A DNA stretch of 23,587 nucleotides, taken from positions 1-23,587 of IMG/VR virus record IMGVR_UViG_3300035698_021334. One strand, given 5' to 3'. The notes beneath the pieces are model-generated. The model did not search any database. It was not told where the DNA came from and saw nothing but the letters and a program-made list of their open reading frames with translations. The DNA is from a virus. A program made the position numbers and the translations under genes. Shown here in pieces: positions 15,093 through 22,126 of this stretch (its first letter is position 1; the number at the start of each line of letters is the position of its first letter).

Positions 15093-15203
15093 TTAATGCG
15101 CGCCCGGTGGATCTCCGTCTTCCAGATTGTCTATATATTTTTTAGATTTGTAGCCAACGAATATAACAAATGCCACGAAGAAAAAGATAAAGGCGATTTT
15201 CAT
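15093..15203 (-). CDS. 36-residue single-span membrane protein
   Basis: ATG 15203 overlaps the stop of the upstream tiny gene as ATGA, and GAGG lies about 11 bases before it. Residues 3-17 are a strong hydrophobic helix (I-A-F-I-F-F-F-V-A-F-V-I-F-V-G), followed by K-S-K-K and an acidic, proline-rich tail (N-L-E-D-G-D-P-P-G). Orientation by the positive-inside rule would put the tail in the cytoplasm. Last gene of the RusA operon, meeting the rightward 86-residue gene 48 bases away. Function unknown. Confidence 0.6.
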   Translation of the reverse strand: MKIAFIFFFVAFVIFVGYKSKKYIDNLEDGDPPGAH

Positions 15204-15349
15204 GTTATTCTTTTTACCTCTTCTTGAGCCAGCCAACAAGGAGTTATGCCTAGACCGAGAGCAAGACCCTCTACTTTCTTTTTGGAATTTGGATACATCT
15301 CGTGATCAAATTTTGTTTTTCTTTTTTCATAACTTTCCTTCTCAGTCAA
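15200..15349 (-). CDS. Tiny protein coupled between RusA and the 36-residue gene
   Basis: The frame ends at TGA 15200-15202 in an ATGA overlap with the next gene, which argues it is translated. The start is uncertain: TTG 15349 overlaps the RusA stop (TTGACTGA) with GAGG about ten bases upstream and gives 49 residues. ATG 15298 would give 32, and ATG 15424 would overlap RusA by 83 bases. Lys/Glu-rich N-terminus, then K-K-K-V-E-G-L-A-L-G-L-G-I-T-P-C-W-L-A-Q. Not recognised. Confidence 0.45.
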   Translation of the reverse strand: MTEKESYEKRKTKFDHEMYPNSKKKVEGLALGLGITPCWLAQEEVKRIT

Positions 15350-15740
15350 AATAAATATCCGCCTCTGTGCGAGGAGTGTCGGAATATCGTTTGTAAGCGT
15401 AGAAATGCGTGATTTGATTATCATCGTATATGATGATTCCTTTAATGCAATCGAAAAAAAACTTTACACAGTTGTCGAGGTCAGGTTTTTTTGTGTGAAG
15501 AATTTCCGTCCCTAGCATTTTCACGCGCTTTTTTTTTGAAGTGGTCTTTGGAATAGGTAGGTAAAAAAAAAGCTGAGCGGATACGGGGCCTCTATAGATT
15601 TCTCCTTGATACAGGCTCGATACTATCGCTCTGGAAGCGTTTTTTTCCTTGTCTTTTGGATTATACGCGAACCCGGCTCTCATTACTCTTGAAGGTGTCC
15701 ATGCTGTAGGGACGAGGGGTATGACAAGGGAAATTTTCAT
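15342..15740 (-). CDS. rusA: RusA-type Holliday-junction resolvase
   Basis: 132 residues, the usual RusA size. RusA enzymes are metal-dependent dimers that cut four-way junctions symmetrically. Visible marks: an N-terminal strand I-P-L-V-P-T-A-W-T-P-S-R followed by A-Y-N-P-K, and the catalytic core K-P-D87-L-D89-N with K93, D97, then G-I-I-I-Y-D106-D107-N-Q-I. The acidic residues correspond by pattern to the Asp set of E. coli RusA. The ribosome site before ATG 15740 is weak, but the start fits the family. It follows the Cys-rich gene by 12 bases and likely resolves recombination or replication intermediates before packaging. Confidence 0.88.
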   Translation of the reverse strand: MKISLVIPLVPTAWTPSRVMRAGFAYNPKDKEKNASRAIVSSLYQGEIYRGPVSAQLFFYLPIPKTTSKKKRVKMLGTEILHTKKPDLDNCVKFFFDCIKGIIIYDDNQITHFYAYKRYSDTPRTEADIYFD

Positions 15741-15752
15741 TGTTCGTGAATA

Positions 15753-15944
15753 TCAAATATATATATATGGGTGCAATGCCTTCCTATTTCCTAGGCATTT
15801 CTTGTCCCTTTTAGTCGACTTATTTGGAGCAAGCGAGTAAGCGCATCCCTGACACCACATCATGCACTGAACGCCGTTTGTATGCGTATTGCAGGCTTGC
15901 TGGGTATTCTGCACACCACAGAGCAAGCACTTGAAGTTTTCCAT
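15753..15944 (-). CDS. Cys-rich zinc-binding-type small protein
   Basis: 63 residues, first gene of the leftward RusA operon. Cysteines at 6, 9, 18, 27, 31 and 34 with H21 (C-L-L-C, then a C-N-T-H pair, C-M-M-W-C-Q-G-C) can hold one or two zinc ions; a basic segment follows (about 42-55). Such small zinc-finger proteins in phages are often HNH-like remnants or regulators, but no HNH core is present. Shine-Dalgarno site weak; transcription probably from the TATAAT promoter just upstream. Confidence 0.6.
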   Translation of the reverse strand: MENFKCLLCGVQNTQQACNTHTNGVQCMMWCQGCAYSLAPNKSTKRDKKCLGNRKALHPYIYI

Positions 15945-15973
15945 AGTAAATATTCCATTAATCGTTGTATTGG

Positions 15974-16002
15974 ATTATACAGGATTGCCGAAATTTAGGT
16001 AA
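15974..16002 (-). promoter_or_regulatory. Promoter of the RusA operon
   Basis: On the minus strand a perfect TATAAT (15974-15979) with a weak -35 TTACCT (15997-16002) at 17 bases. Start near 15967, about 24 bases before ATG 15944. The region is shared with the divergent zinc-ribbon gene (ATG 16007). Confidence 0.45.
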
Positions 16003-16006
16003 TCCG

Positions 16007-16192
16007 ATGCCGCCAAAACGAGGACCCAAAAATCTGTTCCTAAAACAAATCAATCGATGCCCACAATGTCGCGAGCATTTTAGGCGTGGGTATGCACGCG
16101 TTGTTTTTAAGGACATTCTCGAGTGTAAAAGTTGTGGATTCATTTGGGTCGCGCGTTCGATGCAAGAATTTGAGAAATGGTGTTGCGCGTGA
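16007..16192 (+). CDS. Zinc-ribbon protein
   Basis: 61 residues from ATG 16007 (AGGT seven bases upstream); a start 42 bases earlier lies in the promoter area. Two C-x-x-C knuckles, C18-P-Q-C21 and C40-K-S-C43, spaced by 18 residues form a standard zinc ribbon, preceded by a basic K-R-G-P-K-N segment. Likely a nucleic-acid or protein-binding adaptor of the transcription/replication machinery. Divergent from the RusA operon; 185 bases of regulatory DNA follow. Confidence 0.6.
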   Translation: MPPKRGPKNLFLKQINRCPQCREHFRRGYARVVFKDILECKSCGFIWVARSMQEFEKWCCA

Positions 16193-16324
16193 ATTTTCCT
16201 CCTTAATCTTCCACCTATAAACAACATTCAACTTATTGTAAATTAACTTGTTGCGATTATTTTCGCTTGAGCATTCCCGATCACTCGATCTTCTGATAAA
16301 GATGGGACTGCATGAGAAATAGAG

Positions 16325-16353
16325 TCGCAATTAAATTGTTTTCTATGTATAAT
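16325..16353 (+). promoter_or_regulatory. Promoter of the replication operon
   Basis: A perfect TATAAT at 16348-16353 with a poor -35 (TCGCAA, 16325-16330) 17 bases upstream; start near 16360, then AGGGGA and ATG 16378. The poor -35 suggests it needs an activator. Short inverted repeats upstream (GCGA/TCGC near 16257-16270 and ATCTT/AAAGAT near 16289-16305) could be binding sites. Confidence 0.45.
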
Positions 16354-16377
16354 AAATTACGTTTAAAAAAGGGGAAT

Positions 16378-16767
16378 ATGGCAACACTAACTATCAAAGA
16401 AGCGTGCGAAAAACTGAAGATCACAAAAGCGGCGATCCATCGAGCGATCGTCTTGAACAGGCTTCCGGCAATCAAAATTGCTAAGGAGTGGAAAGTTCAG
16501 GCTCACTGGATAATTGACTCTGAGGATTTGAGCGCCTATGTCAAATCAAAATACGATCGGAGTCACTCCCGAATTAATGGGGAGTTAAGATTCGACATCA
16601 AAAAAGGCGAAATGTCTGCGGAAACAGCGGGGCAGATTTTGGGAATCCCTACACAAAAAGTCTATTACAGGATTAGGGCTGGAGAGCTGAAGGCATCCAA
16701 AAAAATGAGTTCCTACATTATCAGCATTGAGGCTTTGGAATCGTTCAAAAAGAAGTTACGACCCTGA
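16378..16767 (+). CDS. Tandem excisionase/MerR-like helix-turn-helix protein
   Basis: 129 residues from ATG 16378 (AGGGGA upstream). Two copies of the small winged-helix seen in excisionases and MerR-like proteins: copy 1 about residues 3-58 (T-I-K-E-A-C-E-K-L-K-I-T-K-A-A-I-H-R-A-I, then L-P-A-I-K-I-A, then the W-I-I-D-S-E-D-L wing end), and copy 2 about 78-128 (M-S-A-E-T-A-G-Q-I-L-G-I-P-T-Q-K-V-Y-Y-R-I, then L-K-A-S-K, then Y-I-I-S-I-E-A-L). A double unit could bind repeated sites without dimerising. First gene of the replication operon; it overlaps the helicase by TGATG. Likely an early regulator or replication/recombination accessory. Confidence 0.7.
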   Translation: MATLTIKEACEKLKITKAAIHRAIVLNRLPAIKIAKEWKVQAHWIIDSEDLSAYVKSKYDRSHSRINGELRFDIKKGEMSAETAGQILGIPTQKVYYRIRAGELKASKKMSSYIISIEALESFKKKLRP

Positions 16768-18356
16768 TGGGAGAGATCGTTCCGTTCCAGCAAATGCCAC
16801 TTCGCGACTATCAAGACGAGTGTCTTAAGGCCGTCATCTCTAAATATCGAGAGGGTGTCCGTCGCCAATTGGTTTCCATGGCGACAGGCGCGGGGAAGAC
16901 GGTCGTTTTCGCGCACTTGATCAAGCTCTACAAAAATCCTGTTCTGGTTCTTGCGCACACCAACGAAATCTTGGAGCAGTCTCGGGACAAAATCAGAATG
17001 ATTTGCCCGGGGCTGGATGTTGGGATTTTCAATGGAAGCAGCAAAGAGGTGAGTAGTCATATTGTTGTGGCCAGCATTCAAACGGCGAGACAGAAAAAAT
17101 CATTGCTCTGTCTCGTCTCCAGGGATTTTGGGTTTCTCATTGTTGACGAGGCCCATCATTCAGCCGCCGATTCGTATCGGGACGTTATCAATGAGCTTGG
17201 GTTTCACAAGGGAACGCAAAAACTTCTCATTGGATTCACGGCGACACCATTTCGCCAAGACAACAAAGGCCTCGGAGAAGTTTTCGATTGCCTTGTTTTT
17301 GAAAAGACTCTCAAGTCTCTGATCGCGAGCGGTTATTTGTGTCCTCCTTGGGGTATTATGGTTTCCGCAAACCTTGATCTGAGCGAGGTCGCCTCAACAG
17401 CCGAGGATTTCTCGCCAGTTGGGATGGCTGAGTTAATGGATACGGAGCCGGTGCGTAAACTTGTGGTCGAGGCGTATCTTGAGCATGGGAAGGATCGTAA
17501 GGCCATTTGTTTCGCGTGTACAGTCCAGCACGCATATAGTCTGACTCGTGCTTTTCTATCGGCAGGAATACGCGCAGAAACGATTCACGGAGAAACGCCG
17601 AAAGAGGAAAGAGATCGGATTCTCAAGGCGTATCAATTCGGGGACGTTCAAGTCCTTTGCAATTGCGCAGTTTTGACAGAGGGCTACGATGCTCCCTGTA
17701 CGGCCTGTATCATCGTTGCAAGGCCTACAAAATCGAAAGGGCTTTATCAACAGATGGTTGGGAGAGGTCTTCGTCTCTATCCAAACAAACGCGATTGTGT
17801 AGTCCTCGATTTTAACGATCGGAAGGGGTCTCTTTGCAGTGTTGCGAATCTCGGTTTGGATATTGAAGTCATACCGAAACAAGAAGAAGCAGAAGAAGAC
17901 TACGAAAGTGAATCGTCTGATGCATTGCCCGAGCATCTTAATAAGAAGTTAAAGGCATCTTATTTAGAAATGAATATGTTTGGTGAAGAATTTAATTGGA
18001 AGCGTGAAGGAGAGGTATTTTACATGAAGGGCAACGGGGGACTTGTTCTTTCGATTACTCCGAGTGAAGAGGGGCATACCGTTGTTGCTGAAACGCCGAC
18101 AAAGAAACAGATCGTGGCTAAAGGTTTTTCTTTTGATTATGCCTTTGCGATGGCGGAAGATTTCGTAAAGAGCCACAGAGCCGAGTTTGTCCTTTCGGAT
18201 AAGAGCGCTCCTTGGCGCAGTCTACCGATCTCAGACAAGCAAATAGCTATCTTCCATTCAAAGGGTTACAAGCTAGGAATTGACGAGTTAACGAGAGGGC
18301 AAGCGAGCGATTTGATCTCAAGCGGAGCGCTCAGCAGAAGAGGAGATAGGAGTTGA
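16767..18356 (+). CDS. Superfamily 2 DEAH-type DNA helicase
   Basis: 529 residues. An ATP-driven DNA translocase of the Res/RAD25-like SF2 group. Motifs in order: R13-D-Y-Q (Q-motif region), Walker A A-T-G-A-G-K-T (39-45), motif Ia V-L-A-H-T-N-E, D-E-A-H (127-130), T-A-T-P-F (158-162), motif V region E-G-Y-D-A-P (305-310), and motif VI Q-M-V-G-R-G-L-R (329-336). After an acidic linker (about 373-393) a phage-specific C-terminal part ends with an S-D-K-Q-I-A-I-F-H-S-K-G-Y-K segment that resembles small zinc-less DNA-binding helices attached to such helicases. Coupled to the HTH gene; probably unwinds origin or fork DNA or remodels recombination intermediates. Confidence 0.88.
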   Translation: MGEIVPFQQMPLRDYQDECLKAVISKYREGVRRQLVSMATGAGKTVVFAHLIKLYKNPVLVLAHTNEILEQSRDKIRMICPGLDVGIFNGSSKEVSSHIVVASIQTARQKKSLLCLVSRDFGFLIVDEAHHSAADSYRDVINELGFHKGTQKLLIGFTATPFRQDNKGLGEVFDCLVFEKTLKSLIASGYLCPPWGIMVSANLDLSEVASTAEDFSPVGMAELMDTEPVRKLVVEAYLEHGKDRKAICFACTVQHAYSLTRAFLSAGIRAETIHGETPKEERDRILKAYQFGDVQVLCNCAVLTEGYDAPCTACIIVARPTKSKGLYQQMVGRGLRLYPNKRDCVVLDFNDRKGSLCSVANLGLDIEVIPKQEEAEEDYESESSDALPEHLNKKLKASYLEMNMFGEEFNWKREGEVFYMKGNGGLVLSITPSEEGHTVVAETPTKKQIVAKGFSFDYAFAMAEDFVKSHRAEFVLSDKSAPWRSLPISDKQIAIFHSKGYKLGIDELTRGQASDLISSGALSRRGDRS

Positions 18357-18545
18357 AAGAAATGATCTGAAGGAATACTGTTTTTTTAAAAGAAAACCCC
18401 CAAGCCTACGACGGAAAGGGGTAATCTAAAACATTATTGTAAGCTTCGATTATGTTACTGAAGTCCGGGATTAAAAACCAACTTAAGTAAAGATTGCCTT
18501 TTTTCAAATATTCGGTACGGGGTCTTCCAACCAAAAAGGAGACCT

Positions 18546-19667
18546 ATGAAAAATAATACGTCATTAATAGAAGCTAACTTATCCATCACCATAAAAACAA
18601 CTAAGCACGACAAAGATCATCCTTATGTGAAGATCTCAACGAAAATGATACGAGACAGATCTATCTCTCCAAAATCTAAGGGTATTCTTTGTTATTTCCT
18701 TTCACTTCCAAAAACATGGGAAACTCATCCCAAGGAAGTAGCTCGCTCATTGGGTATTAGCAAAGATCAGGTTTATACAGCTTTAAATGAGCTATTAAAA
18801 GAGGGGTACTCATTTAAGAAAGAAGTCAAAGGGGAGAAGGGAAGGTTTGGATCTATTATTTATGAATTCTACGAGGAGAAACTTCCTTTACATGAACGTT
18901 TTAAAGAAAAGACTTTACATGAACGTTTTAAAGAAAAGACTTTAAATGAACGTTTTAAAGAAAAGAGTACCGTGTCGGCAAAACCGGATCCGGACTTCCC
19001 GGATCCGGACTTCCCGGATCCGGATATCCCTCCTATAGTAAATATTGACCCTAGTAAGAAACCACAAACAAATTCTTCTTCCTCCTCTCCTCCTTCGGAG
19101 TCGCGGAGGGATGATGATGATGAAAAGATGGTCGGTTCTTCTGAAGAGAAGATTCCTAGAAATCCTAAAAATGCAAAACCTCTTTCTGGCGAACAGAAAT
19201 GGAAAAATAATGCAATATCTCAGGGATATTCCGAAAAAGAAGCCAATCAAACATGGGAAAAATATATTAAGATGCCCCCTGGGACGGTCAAACACCCCTC
19301 AGGATGGTTAAAGAGAGATTTGGAATCTGCTCAACTTACTAGCGACAAAGAAGAAGAACTTTCTTTTCGAGGGAAATCTCGGGCATCTGACTTAGAAAAA
19401 GATTTTATCGCTAAGGAAGTTTCTCAAGCCGAATCAGCGAAGGAAGCGATTAAGACCATAGCAACAAACAAAAAGATCCTAGAAGGCTATAAAGATATAC
19501 CGTGGATTGACCTCAAGAAATCTGACAATGGCAATGAATATCTTATCCTACTCTCATCGGAAAGATCCTTGAATAATACTTCCGTTTCTTATTGTGATCC
19601 GTTCCTGCCATCTCTTTTAGAAAGATTTGAGAATGAATGGGCTAGAGAAAAAATTACTTCAGGTTGA
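18546..19667 (+). CDS. Replication initiator / replisome organiser (lambda O-like role)
   Basis: 373 residues, AAGGAG before ATG 18546. Residues about 25-110 form a winged helix common to phage initiators (H-P-Y-V-K-I-S, then S-P-K-S-K-G-I-L-C-Y-F-L-S-L-P, then the helix-turn-helix V-A-R-S-L-G-I-S-K-D-Q-V-Y and E-G-Y). Residues 115-161 are two sets of short repeats (L-H-E-R-F-K-E-K-T three times, P-D-P-D-F three times) whose DNA resembles iterons. Residues about 165-205 are Ser/Pro/Asp-rich and disordered, and the C-terminal 150 residues contain K-H-P-S-G-W-L-K-R-D-L-E and probably contact the helicase. The DnaB gene follows one small gene later. The 189 bases upstream hold no gene; I see only weak promoter-like AT-rich stretches there. 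Confidence 0.75.
   Translation: MKNNTSLIEANLSITIKTTKHDKDHPYVKISTKMIRDRSISPKSKGILCYFLSLPKTWETHPKEVARSLGISKDQVYTALNELLKEGYSFKKEVKGEKGRFGSIIYEFYEEKLPLHERFKEKTLHERFKEKTLNERFKEKSTVSAKPDPDFPDPDFPDPDIPPIVNIDPSKKPQTNSSSSSPPSESRRDDDDEKMVGSSEEKIPRNPKNAKPLSGEQKWKNNAISQGYSEKEANQTWEKYIKMPPGTVKHPSGWLKRDLESAQLTSDKEEELSFRGKSRASDLEKDFIAKEVSQAESAKEAIKTIATNKKILEGYKDIPWIDLKKSDNGNEYLILLSSERSLNNTSVSYCDPFLPSLLERFENEWAREKITSG
18887..18967 (+). repeat. Three tandem 27-bp repeats in the initiator gene (iteron-like)
   Basis: Units at 18887-18913, 18914-18940 and 18941-18967, the first two identical and the third differing at two positions (C to A at position 5, C to G at the last). Each contains ATGAACGTTTTAAAG and an inverted pair CTTTA/TAAAG across a unit boundary; in the last copy the arms extend to CTTTAAA/TTTAAAG. 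They encode L-H/N-E-R-F-K-E-K-T. Lambda O carries its origin iterons in the same place. Confidence 0.85.
18984..19028 (+). repeat. Three tandem 15-bp GC-rich palindromic repeats
   Basis: Units at 18984-18998, 18999-19013 and 19014-19028, each beginning with the perfect palindrome CCGGATCCGG; the third ends GGATATC instead of GGACTTC. They encode P-D-P-D-F. The GC content is far above the surrounding gene, and an AT-rich stretch follows (about 19030-19080). Confidence 0.85.
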
Positions 19668-19723
19668 CTTATTTCATAAGAATACATATGATTCCAGGGA
19701 AAGTATTAACAATGAGGGTATGA

Positions 19724-20104
19724 GTGAAAATAGAATCCGCAGGGCTTCAGGAAAGAAACGATAAGCAGATTTTAAGAATTGCCAATTTGCCGAACTATTT
19801 AAAGCTTGAAATTATCCTTGCTTGGTCGGTCGGGAAACCTAATTTTAATCCAAATTTTCCAAACAGTTGTCTGAATCAGATTTGTCGAGGCCTTTCTTTG
19901 TCAGTAAGACAAATAGCTGTTATCGACAAGATTTTGATCAACCATGAGATTTGTATCGATTCGTGGCGGGATTCCGATCTTAGAAAAAGAGCGTTAAATG
20001 ATTTTTTCCGTAGTCGTCCGTTTTTTCACTATTGCGAATCAGGTTCCGCGGAAGAGAGATATGAAGATCGAGCTCTAACCCCCAACGAATGCAGAGCGGA
20101 ATAA
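19724..20104 (+). CDS. Small phage replication-region protein
   Basis: 126 residues from GTG 19724, with GAGGG eight bases upstream. The middle holds a pattern frequent in phage replication genes (a short helix, then L-S-L-S-V-R-Q-I-A-V-I-D-K-I-L, about 57-71), often found in primase- or helicase-loader-like proteins next to dnaB. The N-terminus is helical; the C-terminus is polar and disordered. Directly abuts the DnaB start (TAAATG). By position between an initiator and a helicase, a loader (lambda P-like) is attractive, but no ATPase motif is present. Confidence 0.6.
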   Translation: MKIESAGLQERNDKQILRIANLPNYLKLEIILAWSVGKPNFNPNFPNSCLNQICRGLSLSVRQIAVIDKILINHEICIDSWRDSDLRKRALNDFFRSRPFFHYCESGSAEERYEDRALTPNECRAE

Positions 20105-21511
20105 ATGAAAACAGAAGCTTTTGATATCGAGGTTGAGGCACGAGTTCTTGGAGGTTGTTTGAAAAGTTCGGATTGGGCTGGGCAAGTCATTTCGGAAGTG
20201 GTCGTAGGATATTTCTTTTGCTCCAGGAACGCTTCATTGTACTCAAAAATCAATTATCTTTACGAACATGAACTTCCAGTCACACCAGAGAACATAATTG
20301 CCAGAATCGACTCTAAAGACGATTTGATGATGGCTCTATCGACAGTCCTTCAGCTGGCCTCCACGGGATTCAGTCTCTCGGACTTGATCTCAACGCTCAA
20401 AGAGCTTTATATCAAACGCGAACTCCAGAGGCTTTTTGAATTGCTTGAAGGGCAGATCAAGACAAAAGAGCCTGACGGGCTACAGGTTCTCAGAAAGGTC
20501 GAGGAGGGACTCTTCCAAATATCTCAAGGCAACGAAGGGAAAATCTTCAAAAACATCAAAGAACTCATCGAGACTCCCGAGCACGCTTTAAAGCTCTATC
20601 AAGCCCGCCAGCAGCTATTTATGGAAGGCAAAACGGCCATTAAAGGAATTCCTACAGGATATCACGACCTCGATGCGCTTGTTGGTGGTTTCTGCCCAGG
20701 GCATTTAATGATTGTCGGTGCTCGCCCGGGGATGGGTAAAACTACATTTGCTCTGAATCTAATCGAAAAGCTCCTCGACAAAAACATTCACTCGCTCTTC
20801 TTTAGTTTGGAAATGCCAGCGAACGAAATTATGGAAAAGTTTTTGTGCCAAGTTGCTGAAGTCGAGTTCTCTAAGTTCTCTCAAGGCTCTTGCCAAGGGG
20901 CTGATTTTCAGAAAATGGTCGGCGCATCAGATAAGCTCATTAAAAAGAATACGATCGTTATCGATGATCAGCCCGCCCTCTCAATCGACAAGATTCGTAT
21001 CAGGGCGATGAGAGCAAAACGACTCTATGATATCAAGGTAATTTTCATTGACTATGTTCAACTCGTTTCTTCAAACAGAAAAGGAATAGATATTCGGCAT
21101 CTTGAGATAGCCGATATTTCTCGAACGCTTAAACAACTTGCAAAAGAATTGCAGGTTACGGTTGTAGGTCTTTGTCAGCTCAATCGCGAAACCGAAAAGA
21201 GGGAATCTAAAATTCCTTTCATTTCTGATTTGAGAGAGAGCGGATCTTTGGAGGCCGATGCCGATGAAATTATTTTACTGCATCGCCCTGAAATGTATGA
21301 TCAATACGATAGCCCGGGGCTGATTCATCTTCTATTAGCAAAAAATCGCTTTGGAGCTACGGGCGTAATTAAGTTAGTCTTTCAAAAAGAAATTGGAGCC
21401 ATGAAATCTTATGCAAACCCTCTCAAGCACGGTGCTACCGTATCTCAAACTGTACATGACTCAGAAGCTTCCTACAATCGTCTTTCAAAGAATTTCAATC
21501 CTGATGAATGA
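20105..21511 (+). CDS. dnaB: DnaB-type replicative helicase
   Basis: 468 residues, the normal DnaB length. Hexameric 5'-3' helicase that drives the replication fork. N-terminal primase-interacting domain (about 1-120), linker helix, and RecA-like domain with Walker A G-A-R-P-G-M-G-K-T (205-213), catalytic E in S-L-E-M-P (about 234-238), Walker B V-I-F-I-D-Y (312-317), motif G-L-C-Q-L-N-R-E (355-362) and the arginine-finger segment K-N-R-F-G-A-T-G (413-420). Starts immediately after the preceding stop and overlaps the next gene by eight bases. The phage thus supplies its own helicase rather than recruiting only the host's. Confidence 0.93.
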   Translation: MKTEAFDIEVEARVLGGCLKSSDWAGQVISEVVVGYFFCSRNASLYSKINYLYEHELPVTPENIIARIDSKDDLMMALSTVLQLASTGFSLSDLISTLKELYIKRELQRLFELLEGQIKTKEPDGLQVLRKVEEGLFQISQGNEGKIFKNIKELIETPEHALKLYQARQQLFMEGKTAIKGIPTGYHDLDALVGGFCPGHLMIVGARPGMGKTTFALNLIEKLLDKNIHSLFFSLEMPANEIMEKFLCQVAEVEFSKFSQGSCQGADFQKMVGASDKLIKKNTIVIDDQPALSIDKIRIRAMRAKRLYDIKVIFIDYVQLVSSNRKGIDIRHLEIADISRTLKQLAKELQVTVVGLCQLNRETEKRESKIPFISDLRESGSLEADADEIILLHRPEMYDQYDSPGLIHLLLAKNRFGATGVIKLVFQKEIGAMKSYANPLKHGATVSQTVHDSEASYNRLSKNFNPDE

Positions 21512-21701
21512 TCCATACGAATCTCTCGCAAGAACGATTCAAAGGCTTTTACTAGAAGGAAAAGAGGTCAGCGCAGAGAACATTTTCCTTGAGACAAAGA
21601 GTAAAGATCAGCTCTTGCAATTCATGAATCTCTGGGATACACTGGATTCAGAAAATCCAGAATGGAAAGACGAAGATTTTGTAGATCAAAAGAAAACCTA
21701 A
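21504..21701 (+). CDS. Small acidic protein coupled to dnaB
   Basis: 65 residues from ATG 21504, inside the end of dnaB; an in-frame start 93 bases earlier would overlap the helicase too deeply. Helical, with a D-P-Y-E-S-L-A-R-T-I-Q-R-L-L-L-E-G-K-E-V front and an acidic C-terminus (E-W-K-D-E-D-F-V-D). No motif recognised. Tight coupling suggests a partner of the helicase or SSB-like protein. Confidence 0.6.
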   Translation: MNDPYESLARTIQRLLLEGKEVSAENIFLETKSKDQLLQFMNLWDTLDSENPEWKDEDFVDQKKT

Positions 21702-21727
21702 AAACGAAAAAAAAGGATATCAAATAT

Positions 21728-22060
21728 ATGTCAAATATCAAATTTGTAAGTTACGAAGCTTTTCCAGAAGATCAATATGTAAAAGAATTAGTTTATCTCT
21801 GCATCGATGATAAATATCGGGTCGCATACACGCGCAAGACGTCTAAGATGGGCGGAATGTTTTGGAGCGTACCTACCGTTGGAGCAACCAAAGGCGGAGT
21901 TAAAGTCTATTTCGAATCCTTTCTACAGGACTCTTCTTTTCTAGAAAAAGATATCAAGGCATTTCTTGAAATGAGATCATGGGAGTCCCCTAAATCGGTT
22001 CCGGCCAGGGCTTCAGCACCCACTAAAACTGCATCGTTCGATGAAAAATTTCCTTTTTGA
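21728..22060 (+). CDS. Possible phage single-strand DNA-binding protein
   Basis: 110 residues from ATG 21728 (AAGGA upstream); an earlier in-frame start would overlap the upstream gene. Residues about 1-88 form a beta-rich domain with Y-V-K-E-L-V-Y-L-C-I-D-D-K-Y-R-V-A-Y, basic and aromatic residues (T-R-K-T-S-K-M-G-G-M-F-W) and a final helix. A proline/serine/alanine linker follows (about 90-103), and the protein ends F-D-E-K-F-P-F, much like the acidic D-D-x-I-P-F tip by which SSB proteins recruit partners. Location after the helicase supports the idea. A clear OB-fold cannot be proven from sequence by eye. Confidence 0.55.
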   Translation: MSNIKFVSYEAFPEDQYVKELVYLCIDDKYRVAYTRKTSKMGGMFWSVPTVGATKGGVKVYFESFLQDSSFLEKDIKAFLEMRSWESPKSVPARASAPTKTASFDEKFPF

Positions 22061-22069
22061 GGTGTCAAA

Positions 22070-22126
22070 ATGAAAGAATACTTTTCATTTGAATCACCAG
22101 ATCATACGGAGAAAACACATGACTGA
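22070..22126 (+). CDS. Tiny leader-type ORF (tentative)
   Basis: 18 codons from ATG 22070 (GAGG nine bases upstream) to TGA 22124-22126, overlapping the start of the following membrane protein. The peptide is acidic and carries no hydrophobic part. It may serve to couple translation of the next gene rather than make a functional product. Confidence 0.3.
   Translation: MKEYFSFESPDHTEKTHD

Noticed and set aside
18395-18425. CCCC...GGGG inverted repeat with T-rich flank before the initiator gene
   Set aside because: Stem of four to five with a 17-base loop; the T-run lies on the leftward side where no leftward gene ends, so a terminator is not supported.
18887-19028. CRISPR array
   Set aside because: Repeats are directly adjacent with no spacers and lie in an open coding frame.
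19045-19311. Alternative rightward 88-codon frame inside the initiator gene
   Set aside because: Out-of-frame shadow of a simple-sequence region; the initiator frame is supported throughout.
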